Assembly (NCBI RefSeq): GCF_016906535.1
Contig: NC_057372.1
Location: 539,501-603,500, forward strand
Direction: 5' to 3'
From: Rhizoctonia solani
Lineage: Eukaryota; Basidiomycota; Agaricomycetes; Cantharellales; Ceratobasidiaceae
DNA: 64,000 bases
The translations under genes were made by a program, and so were the position numbers. The notes beneath the pieces were generated by a model, which saw only the letters and a list, made by a program, of their open reading frames with translations, had not been told where the DNA came from and did no database searches. Of this stretch, positions 20,183 through 30,662 are shown piece after piece; the stretch's first letter is position 1; each line of letters starts with the position of its first letter.

Positions 20183-22928
20183 ATGATGGCACCCACTGCT
20201 GTTGACTACATGAGCTCTGACGACCCATTTTCCCAATTTATTAAACCTCCCGCGAATGAACCATCTGGCGATCGTGAAAAGAGGCGAGCCTAAAACACGA
20301 GCTTACTATACACCATCGACTGACTCTGGTCCAGGCTGCGACGAGAACAGGCAGAACGACTTGCGTCCGAACTCATCGATGCCCAAATCGCACGAGAGGC
20401 AGAGGCCCGTGCAGAACATCGTCGTCATAATCCAGAGCTCCGGCTGCTTCTGCTCGGTACGCTTGCACATATTCCTCCCCCTGGGCGTCTATACTCATCA
20501 TCATCATACCTCCAGGTCAGGCCGAATCAGGCAAATCCACGTTGCTCAAACAGTTCCAGATGTTGTACGCACCACACACTCTCGATGCAGAGCGTGCAGC
20601 ATGGCGTGGTGTTGTATTTTTAAACAGTGCGTTTTAAGCTCGGCTCCCACTTTCGGCTCCAAATTAAAAAGATATCCGGCCTGTCACTCCTAGTTATCAA
20701 GGCCTTGCGCACTATTTGCGAGACACACGACTTTGAATATGGATCCAACAACGGTACACCTGCCGTATACGACCCTTGGTCTGATGCCTACACTCCCCCT
20801 GCATCACCCAAGGGCACACCAGGCCGCGACAACCTGACAACCGTCAAACTCCATCTCGCTCCCTTGCTCGGCCTCGAAGCTACTCTCGCTCAACGTATCG
20901 GCTCGGGGTTCAACCTCGCCGGTCGGACCGAGTTTTGTGTCCGTCGTGGATGGCAGGACAATACCCAATTCACTCGTCCAAGCTCAGGGAAAAGAAAAGT
21001 CCGGAGTAGGAGTGGAAGTGTTGACGCGGACAGAGGGATTGGAAATGGGAAAGCACCCGAGAGTGAACTGCATCTGGACGTTCAGACGGTGTTGGCGGAT
21101 TGTAGGTCAGACATACAGGCGTTGTGGGCTCATCCGAGCTTGAAGGTCCTGGTACAAAGAAGGAGACTTAGATTGGAGGATGCGAGCATATTGTGAGTTG
21201 TTTCATTTCGATCAATACTTCTTCCATTGCGACACTATCGACCGGTTACCCTCGCCTATCTTGGTTATCCCCGTGGGCTAAACTCATCTTCATTGAACAG
21301 TTTCCTAGACGAACTCAACCGCATCACTCAACCCGGATACCTTCCCTCTGACGACGACATCCTTCGTGCGCGAATACGAACCATCGGGATCAGTGAATGG
21401 TCATTTCAGTTTACGTACCCAGGAAAGAAAAATTTGTGCAATTGGCGTGTGAGTATCCATCATCTTCTTTGAGTTGTGGCAGCATGGTGTTGGTATGTGA
21501 CTTCCCGAGCCGGACATCGGGGCGTCGAAATGCGTAAAAGAATCACTCGGGGTCGAGGTTTAGGTCATTTTGACTAGGTTCAGTATACGTCTTCTGGGCT
21601 AGGATGGGAATAGGATATTTCATCGACAATAGGCTGGGACACCGGCATGAGCGCTTGGTTTGATATAGGAAGCTCATTGGGCCTGGAGGCGCATGACCAC
21701 GGCGGGATTTCGTCGCAGCAGGCTGTAACAAGCCACGGGGAAGAATACGGTGGAGACCAGTTTTGGAGAGTCGATTGGCTGCAACTCAGGCTCGAGCTCA
21801 CACCCGCGTCTGGGATCTACGGCTCGTTCGGCCTGCCCGGTCTCGCTTGCGCTTGCATCTACCCTCCACAGCGCATACCCAAAAGAATCACTTGCTGATC
21901 CTGTATCACCCCGGCTTTCTATCATCCGGACCTAGACACCATCTATCTATCTACCCCTTGAATCCACATGGTATAGGAGGTCATCGCGTAGGGGTTCACT
22001 TACCTACAACCTGCCCCATCCATTTCAGCCCCCGCAGCTTCGGCGATTTCTAGTTACTATTGCCTAATGATCCCAACAATTGCTAATGCTTCCACTTGGT
22101 GTTCTCAATTACTCGCATCGCATTTCTCATCCTTCGCTCTCGGCTCATCGTTGCGTGAATAACCGATTGCTCACCTATGCTATTTTTTTTGTAGTTGTTC
22201 GATGTAGGAGGCGCACGCTCTCAACGCGCCCACTGGGCTCCCTATTTTGAAGATGCAACAGCGATTGTATTTTTGGCTCGTAAGTGTCCAACTCGTGTGT
22301 TTTTGTTTACTTCGGTGATTGAACCGCACCCAACACGATTAGCTATTAGCGCATACGACCAATACCTCGAAGAGGATGCCCGAACAAACCGCATAGACGA
22401 CTCGCTCCAGCTCTGGACGCAGATCACGTCTAGTCCGATACTGAAAGAGGTCCACTTGGTATTGTTCTTGAACAAGGTATGTCATTGTGCTGTTCATGGG
22501 TGCCATTCGTGAGAGCTAATCAGTGGTTTGTGCCAGTGTGACGTATTGAGAGGGAAGCTTGCGGCTGGTGTCAAGGTCAAAAAATAGTGAGCTCTCTGTT
22601 TCAGTCTCGGGCATTCGGGATTGTTGAGCTCAACTGCATATAACAGCATCACCTCATACGGCGATAGACCCAACGAATATGCTCCGGTGTCACACTATTT
22701 TAGGGCACACTTTAGCCAAGTGTTCAAACGCAACAACACTGATTCAAAACGGGAATTATATTGCCATTTGACGAGCGTGATTGTGAGTTCTTACTGGCAA
22801 AATTTCCTGGCTTGGCACGAAGCTGAATAGTACGCTACATCAAGGATACCCAAGCTACCCAATCCATCATCCTATCCGTTCGTGACGGCTTGTTCCGTGC
22901 CAACCTCAAGCATACTGGCCTCATATAG
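20183..22928 (+). CDS. Divergent G-protein alpha subunit
   Basis: Ten exons: 20183-20283, 20335-20456, 20516-20626, 20694-21192, 21301-21448, 22195-22279, 22343-22476, 22537-22586, 22647-22782, 22845-22928; about 489 residues, longer than classical G-alpha (about 355) through an enlarged N-terminus and helical domain. G boxes: GQAESGKST (75-83), RARIRT (R302, T305 of switch I), DVGGAR (330-335), NKCD (399-402), and TSVID in place of TCATD. The G3 Gln that drives hydrolysis is Ala334. The N-terminus MMAPTAVDYM lacks the Gly2/Cys3 lipidation motif of fungal Gpa1-3. This matches the expanded G-alpha clade of mushroom-forming fungi. Role in pheromone or nutrient signalling is inference only. Intron 5 is 746 nt long. 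Intron 1 may use a GC donor, or GT at 20276 with a later acceptor. Confidence 0.9.
21449..22194 (+). other. 746-nt intron 5 of the G-alpha gene
   Basis: Starts GTGAGT after TGGCGT and ends in an eight-T run and GTAG before the switch II exon (TTGTTCGATG). All other introns of this gene are 51-108 nt. Short ORFs on both strands inside it (for example minus 21580-21801 and 21674-21925) match nothing I recognise. Confidence 0.75.
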
Positions 22929-23539
22929 CAATGAAAGAACGTTGGAGCTAACTCTCCAAACCTATGAAAAAAATGCCCCAGGCGATGACTATCTACCCCT
23001 TTTTTGTTTATACCACACCCCCTCCATTTCATTATCTCCCATGAATTCTTATCGACATTTGCTATGCCGCTCACTTTTTCTACAAGACAGGTTTCTTGCT
23101 TCGCTTTCCTACGCATCGATTGTAATTGTACACACTATGTTGTCTAGTAGTTCCCCACTTCATTCAATATCTTTTTTTTTTACAGATTCTGGCCGCGTTG
23201 TTGCCGTCACACATCACATCGTCTAATCTAAATGTGTGTTTTGCTCCGCCGACCGGGAGGAACAAGGATATAGGTCTCGCATTGTTATTGCCTCGAATCA
23301 CCCGGCTTCTTTGGGGGCACATGCCACACGTCCCGTTTGGGAGATTCGCATGAACCAAGAACGCCTTCGGTTTACGACATCCGTAACTTCGATTCTGCAC
23401 CTTCTGCGTCTGATTGCCCCAGCAGAACGTGTGTAATCTACACTCATCCTATGGTTTATACGAATGAAGCGGGAATATGGCTCTAGGTATGACCAGCTCT
23501 CCCAGGGGAAATACTCAGACAGGAAGTAAAGCACCAAAA
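22929..23539. other. Convergent 3' intergenic region
   Basis: 611 bp between the G-alpha stop and the stop of the DEAD-box gene. No gene seen. Confidence 0.5.
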
Positions 23540-26082
23540 TCACGTTTGCCTTTTCCCTCTCCCCCTGCCCCTTCCTCTTCCTCCGCCCCTGCCCCGGAAG
23601 GAACTAAATGCCCGTTGATTTTCAGGCAGGGGTGCTTGAAATTCAACAGACTCGGGAAGTGGCTTAGCTTCTCCTTCACCTAGTCCCGGGCCCTGTCCCT
23701 GGTTCCTCGCGCTACTTGCACCTTTACCTCTCCGTCCACTGTCTTGCCTGATGTCGGATTGAACGTTGAAGAGATTGTGCTTGCGCACCTCTCGTAGTCC
23801 CATCATTCCGATCGTCTTGGCCAAGATCGGCGGTGGGACCCAGGTCGATACGGGGTTGTCCGAAGCTTGGTATCCTGGGTATAGGAACACATCGCGCGCC
23901 ATGTCGTTCGCGCGGTGAACAAGCTCCACATCCTTCCACCCCAAGTCGCGTAAGCTGCTCTTATAATATCCTATCCACGCCTATGTATCCTAGCGATTAG
24001 AGAGTGGGAGAGCCGAGATTAGGGTTATATGCGCTTACAATATATGCTTGTTCTTTTGTCTTTTCGTCGGTTCTAACGAGCGCAGATTTTACCCGCGCTC
24101 GCATATCATCTAGCATGGAGCCAGGTCCGGCTCGATTAATCAATTCGGCATCAGCATGCGGGGTTAGGTTCTTGTCGAGTCCGGCCGTGAGCACATCCTT
24201 CTTGGAAAGGAAGAATTGTTCCCATTTGGAGAGTACGAGTATTCCGTGTCCTTCGTTCCCAGCTCGAGCCGTACGACCCAATCTATGAATGTCTGTATGC
24301 GATCTGCCGTCAGTGCATCCCATGGCCGATCTGCAGACGATAACTTACATTGTTCGGCGCTCGCGGGCAAGCCGGCCTGAATGACACATGTAACCCCCGG
24401 AATATCGATGCCTCGTGCGGTTACATCAGAGGAGAATAGAACGCCTGTTGGAGCCAACTTGAAGTCTTCCGTTGCTTTGGTTCGCCTAGGTTGTGACATT
24501 CTAGAATGAATCGAATAAACCGGGCAACTGAGGACATTGTCCATCTGTCCAAACAATTGAAATAAGAATAGGTATTACTATGGGTATGGAATGCTGCATA
24601 TAATTTACCACTTCAGCCATCAAACCAGTAGCTCGAGCCGTTGGCAAAAAGCAAATCACTTTGCCACGCTCCTCGATTAATCGACCCACAACAGGCATCA
24701 AGTCGGTATCATCTTCCACTATGATGTACTCTTGTTGAACATGCTCGTGCGTGGATGATTCGTTTTCAGCTACCGTACTGACGTACTGGTACCCAGGCAA
24801 GAGGGCTAAGGTCCCGATCTGGCAACGGAATTAGTCCTATGGAAACCTATCGGGTGTTGTACGTACTCTCTTTACTTCCTCTGATACAGTCGCTGAGAAC
24901 AGCAACGCTTGCCTGTCCAAATTGTTAACCCTGACCCAATGATAGTCATGGATTTAACCTACCGGGGCCGTATTTTCCGATCAGGTAAAGCCTGGAGAAT
25001 GGTCTCTAAATCCCGTCTAAAACCTTGGTCAAGCAGGCGATCGGCTTCATCAAGGATCAAGAATCGGATGTGGGACAACTGGGACCGCATCGAAAAATTC
25101 TGGATGTGATCTACTAATCTACCAGGTGTCTATTAACCGGTAAGGTCAATCTAACCAACTTCCACTTAATCCCAGAACTTACTGCAACTAGTATATCCAT
25201 CCGACTCTTTAATAGCCTATTGGATTCTCCAACGACTTTTGGGCCGCCCCCAACGATTACTAGATGGAATTCGAGTTATTAGATCAAAGATACTGAGACT
25301 CGCGTACCTTGAACTCCATAAGGCATTCCCTTTACGAGCATCTGGGCCTCTTGACCAATTTGTTGTGCCAATTCGCGGGTCGGAGATATCACAAGAACGC
25401 TCGCAACCCCTAAAGTCGATGCTTGTTCCACGCGCCTGAGCGTCTCGATAGCAGGGACTAGAAATGCAAGAGTCTTCCCGGTTCCTGTTTTCGCACGCGC
25501 GAGTCTGTCCATGCGATACTATTAATAACGTACTTGGTAGAGATAACAATTAACCTACACATCTTTTCCTGCCAATATGTGACCCAGTGTTTTGGCTTGG
25601 ACCTCGGTTGCGTATTCGAATGGAATGTTCTTCAATTGATCCTTGGATATTTGGCCTTTTTGAGCAAAGTCTTCGAACTTGATTGTAGAAAAGTTGGGCT
25701 TGAGCGCGGGACTTGAGGGTCGAGAAACTGTTGGAGTAGTAGCGACAGCAGGCGTTGGCGCCGAAGAAGAGACAACGGGTGTCTCTATCTTGGGCGCCGC
25801 TAGACGTGCCGCGAGAGCTGCACGCTGGGGGTCCGCGGTTTGCTGGGCAATGCTACCCGGTGCTTGACGGTTACGTTGCCTATGACGAGGGTTCCGAGGT
25901 CGGCTGTTTCTGTTTGGGTTATCTGCTGCCGATGACATGAAGGTGCGATTGTAAAGGTTGAATCCACGAGCAAGTTGTAGCAATCGAGAATCGATCCTGA
26001 TGTGCCCATTTGGAGGCGTTACATAGTTCGTAGTATTAAACCACCGGGTAACTGGTCCCAACGACCGAGAAACGTATTTCAT
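23540..26082 (-). CDS. mss116: DEAD-box RNA helicase, mitochondrial MSS116-like
   Basis: About nine exons starting at 26082 (exon 1 26082-25559, exon 2 25504-25308, exon 3 from 25259). The N-terminus [18 protein letters not shown] is Arg-rich with no acidic residues, typical of mitochondrial targeting; an upstream in-frame ATG at 26151 is possible. Helicase motifs in order: [18 protein letters not shown] (I), [10 protein letters not shown] (Ia), [11 protein letters not shown] (II), LFSAT (III), [10 protein letters not shown] (IV), [11 protein letters not shown] (V), [10 protein letters not shown] (VI). A C-terminal domain follows and the protein ends in an RG-rich tail ([16 protein letters not shown]), as in Mss116-type chaperones that resolve group I/II introns. 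Splice joins keep the frame, for example [15 protein letters not shown]. Confidence 0.9.
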
Positions 26083-26336
26083 ACCTTTTATAGTCCTTAT
26101 AATATGTGATAAAGGCTCGTAGTAGATCGTCTGAGTTACCCACTCTACCAAAATTGTGGTGGCGGAGTGGTGGCGATTAAGCGCGCGTTTATTGTCAATA
26201 ATGACCAGATTTGAAACGGATTATTCAGGAGCCAAGACCAACCACCAACGCCTGCTTCGCCTCTTTGCATCAGGTAGACCGATTATTTCTCAGCATTCTC
26301 GCAATATAGATATCTAATAACGGAACCAAAATCAGT

Positions 26337-27635
26337 ATGTCCAAACGCCCCTCAGATGCTAGCCAGCCTGGACACAGGAAAAAGAGACAAATGCATTCAA
26401 AGGGACAAATCAAGAACTATAAATGTAAGCGCCCTTGGAACAATTTGGCACCCAAGTTAAAATCAAACCACCTGCCACCAATTGCAAGCATCTCTTGGGG
26501 GGATTCCTTCGCGCCGAGTCATCGATGGCCCTGGAATATGGGCTATGACAGTCAAAGGGAAAGAAAAGCAAGCGACCAACGAGCTATATGAAATCATTGA
26601 ATTGGTATGCTATCTAGCTCTTCTCACTGAACCATCTATTAATTTAGACGAAAGTAGATATCTGATCGACTTTGGCCCAAACCCGTGCCTACGACAGAGG
26701 CTGTTACTGAGGCTGACGAAGAGGAAGAGGAAGGTGATGAAGACATCGAGAAGCAGCTAGCTAAGGAGCTGTCAGATATCAACAAACCAAAACCTAAAGA
26801 TTCCACAGACCGTCGAATAGGTATGTTTGGTACTTAATGCAGGTCGTGATCGGACTAAGTGGGCTCTAATACCAGCAATATGCCCAACCGATACTGCATG
26901 CGGTATGCTCTCGCATAGTCTGTTGTCTCCCAGCATCTTACTTGGAAGGCAAAACCAGTCATCTATATCGCGACCAAACTACCGATAGATCCTGTCCAGG
27001 TAGTACTTCAGCATATGGAACAAGTAACGCAGACAGGAGTATCAGGAACCAGGTTCGTATCACAATTATTTCACGCTGGGATTTAGTACTAACTAACCCT
27101 CATTTAGGGCACTTGTTCGCTTGGTACCAGCATCAGGCATTTGTGCAGCAAATATGCCAGCAATTACCCTACTGGCCACTGAGTTGTTTACCAAGCCATT
27201 TGGAGAAGAAATTGTAGAACCCAAAAAAGTAAGTTCGCACGAACATAACAAGCTTGATTAATAATCTAATATATTAAAAAGTACAAAATTGAGTTACGGG
27301 TACGAAGCCACAAGGTCCTCACTCGAGACGAAGTCATCAAAGGCATTGCTCAATGCGTACCATCGGACAAAGGCCATACGGTCGATTTGACAAACCAGGA
27401 TACCACTATTTTGGTAGAACTGTTCAAGGTATGCGCATCTTCAATCAACAAGGAGGCTAATACATATGCCTCTCTCTCATAACAGGGCATTTGTACCATA
27501 GCGGTCGTTTCTGACTATGAAAAGTACAAACGATTCAATGTCGTACAAATAGTGCAGGAAGAGCACAAGAAAAAGGGTGAGCAGGCCGGAGATGAATCCT
27601 CGCGGGTAGCACAGGCAGCCCCAGTTAAAGCATAA
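26337..27635 (+). CDS. tan1: THUMP-domain tRNA acetylation adaptor (Tan1/THUMPD1)
   Basis: Eight exons: 26337-26424, 26489-26604, 26658-26820, 26876-26902, 26959-27052, 27108-27228, 27282-27428, 27486-27635; 301 residues. It starts with a basic stretch (MSKRPSDASQPGHRKKRQ), then RRVIDGPGIWAMTVKGKEKQ typical of the family, PTDTACVIYIATKLPIDPV, LVRLVPASGICAANM, and a C-terminal THUMP core with YKIELRVRSHKVLTR and GHTVDLTNQDTTILVELFKGICTIAVV (in two exons). With the acetyltransferase Kre33/NAT10 it makes ac4C12 in tRNA-Ser and tRNA-Leu. Divergent from the DEAD-box gene, with 254 bp between starts. Confidence 0.92.
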
Positions 27636-27750
27636 CCGATCTGTTATATGTGACATCTATGGATACATACTAGATTCTCCCAATCTATTACTTTGTAATG
27701 GGAACATGAGCTGCTAAGTAGCACATTTTGGGATGGCAAGAAATACAGAT

Positions 27751-30014
27751 TCATTCATCTTCTATACCTTCTATTCTGGCCTCCGCTGCCAGATACTCTG
27801 TACACTCTGTTCGAGATTTGTCGACATCGACAAAGACCAAAAGCAAGAAGGAGAAGACACCCAAACCTAGAAGGAATGCGAACGGCCTGGGCGCATATGT
27901 TAGCTATGCTCTTGCTGTAACGATAAGGTTTATACATATTGTTATTGTTGCTATCATCAATGATGGCACTTGATACGAAAGGTCCAATAAAAGACGACGT
28001 TTTGCCGATCTAGGTCACAGAAACATCAGAAATTGACAAGGATGAGAAGGAACGCTCAGAGCTTACAACGCTGAACATAGCAAAAAACAGGAACTCTTTG
28101 CCTTTTGGCACAACCTCACTAATCATCGTCTGACTATATGCATACCATGGACAAACAAATACGCCATAGAATGCTTGATATGCCCAAATCTAGGACAAGA
28201 GTAAGGTAAAATATATAGAAGCATAGTATTACTGAAGCATACCTCCCAGAGATGTTGGAAACTAGCACGTAACATTAATTTTATGCAGTGTGAGGACGCA
28301 TAGACAACTCACCCAAAACGTGTCGTCCAGATCCCAACCAGACCCCAACCACACAGCACTAGAATCCAAAATGCATTAAATAGGAGCATCTGATACGCAT
28401 TAGACATTTGATTAAAGTGATTGGCTCAAGGGCTGCTTACCGCTTTTGTGGATATCTTGAATTGTTTTTGAACAAGCCAGAATACGCTAAAGAACGGGTC
28501 AGATCATGCACAGATATTTATACGTAAGGATTTACTAAATCCCAACCATTTGTGCGGCGATACCCACAATCAATAAGTATGTGAGCTGTAGGGTCGAGTA
28601 AGATGCCAGGCTGTTCTGCAGAGTTCCGATGACGGTAACGCAGGTGTTCAGAACATCGCCCCTAGCCAATTTTTTGTAAATTCCGGAAAAGAAAGGCCTT
28701 TAGCAGAATCACTCACATCAAAAAGTAGAACAACAAGTAAAGAAAAGTCTGTTTCAGCTTCCAGCACTCTCTTAATGCAACCCAAGTTTGTAGTATACCG
28801 ATTGTCAATAGACTCGCTCCAGGGGGCATCCTAGCGCCCGGTCTTCGCCGCTCAAGGACAAACCAAGGGATGGCACAGACCAGCCAAAAGCCTCCAGCGA
28901 GTGCGATGAGTGCCGAGAAAGCTTTTGTGTTGGCTTCCGGACTACTATCTGCATGCATTCCCTTTAGCATGCCTACCATGACAGCAAGCAATGCGATTTC
29001 TCCAGCCGAACAAACGGTGAACGAGATATTCGATAGTCGATTCCGAGAAAGAGAGTCCAGAGTTTGATGATCGCTCAGTGTTGTTTCGCCAGCATCCAGT
29101 GCCCGCTTCGATTCTTGCATTTCAGGTAATGAGCGCGCGAGCCCGGGGAATGCCGCGGTCCAAAAGGTCAACGCTCCTTGGTAGGTAATCACTGTGATTG
29201 CATTAATATCCGCTGTAGCCACTTGATGCACAGAAATCGTTCGACTTACACCCTAGCATATAGAGCGCCACTCCTGCCTCCCATTTTGAAGGTTCAGTCA
29301 CCCCCAGCCACGCAAAGGCAACGGCGATCGCAACTACTGTGAAAGCGATAGTGATATTCGGACGCCATGATCCATAATCAGCCCATGCTCCAATAACGAG
29401 AAAAAGGACCGCCTGAATCGCGAATCTGTGCGCCGTTTCAGGCTAAACAATTGGGTACCCCATTGTGAAATGTACTCACGCAATCCCATTTGTGATAAGC
29501 ACAATCGAACTGACTGCAGGCTGAATTTAGTATAATAGACCTGTCTTTTTTACGAGACACGTACTATCACGAACTTTTCCCATGAATGGAAGGACACAGA
29601 CGGCATCTCCCTCGCAGGGTGCCGTATAAGGGGGGTGTGCCCTATCATAACCCGCCAAGTATAAGAGGTTTTGGAACTGGAAAAAAGTGCTTAATGCATT
29701 GTTATATGGATCATGGACGAACATTCACCCACCTGCGAAGGCCTATTATTGAAATTAGTCAAGTCCCAGCACGCCCGCGCAAATCATACATATACGCACC
29801 CATAATTAAACCCCGCCAGTCCATTATTACCGACATAATACAAATAATAAGACCAGAGTTCTTTCTTTGAAGTCTGCCACTTGGGGTCGGTCTCGATATC
29901 GAAGATATCTTCGACATGCTTGAAGCCGTGCAGAACCGGATGAGATGGCGTTTCTGGATCTTTTGTCGGTTGTGCGTCCAAACTCTGTACGTCTGCCTCC
30001 TGTGCGGACCGCAT
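27751..30014 (-). CDS. atg22: Autophagy-related protein 22, vacuolar amino-acid effluxer
   Basis: Many exons on the minus strand from MRSAQEADVQSL (30014) to a stop at 27751. Diagnostic parts: KKELWSYYLYYVGNNGLAGFNYG (first membrane segment), PSQFQNLLYLAGYD, WADYGSWRPNITIA, TYQGALTFWTAAFPGLARSLPE, a long second block RLSNISFTVCSAGEIALLA, and a late GVFVCPWYAYSQTMISEVVP. These fit Atg22, an MFS-like protein of about 12 segments that exports Leu and other amino acids released by autophagy. The C-terminal tail is acidic. Several internal exons (about 28200-28700) were read only in part, so exact splice sites are not listed. It converges on tan1 with about 115 bp between stops. Confidence 0.9.
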
Positions 30015-30662
30015 AGTAGTAATCAAACGGTTCCCTTCCGAGCTCCCAAGACGAGGGGGCGTATTATGAAAACCATATCTCCGATCGAGTATATATAGGT
30101 TTTTTAATATCGTGGCTTGGCGGTTTTGATTGGTTCGTATCAGGCTTCTTTCTAACCGAGGCTGCCGAAATTTAAAAACGCCCCCACGTACGTCACATGG
30201 CCAAAAAAAATCGGCCACGACATAATTCAAGCGCATATAGTCGACATGAATATAGTATTACAAGTTTATATATCGATTCCACCCGAGGATGACAAGAGAT
30301 AATCTCGTTGGGGGAATCGGCCGGTCAGAAAGCAACGCCTTAAAGGTGTGAAGGAATCCCAGATTTACTCAACAATAATACCCGACATAACTCAAGAGCT
30401 GACACCCAGCACACAAATTGGATGCAAAGGCTCTTCATTGCGATAGATAAACAAAATCTAACTAATTCCATACACCCAGAACCACTTTATCACAAGCAAA
30501 CAAGATTACAAGCTATGAAGATGCGAGAATGAAAAAACAAAATGACGAACAAAGAGGAGTATGTGGATGAATTTACAATAATTAAACAAATACCTCATCT
30601 AACGTGTTAACGATACGAACAGGACTCGAAACTGAGACATTTTGAGGCAGAGGTCAAGATGT
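30015..30662. promoter_or_regulatory. atg22 promoter / trehalase 3' region
   Basis: About 650 bp, AT-rich. Holds the upstream region of atg22 and the trehalase 3' end. No defined site. Confidence 0.4.
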
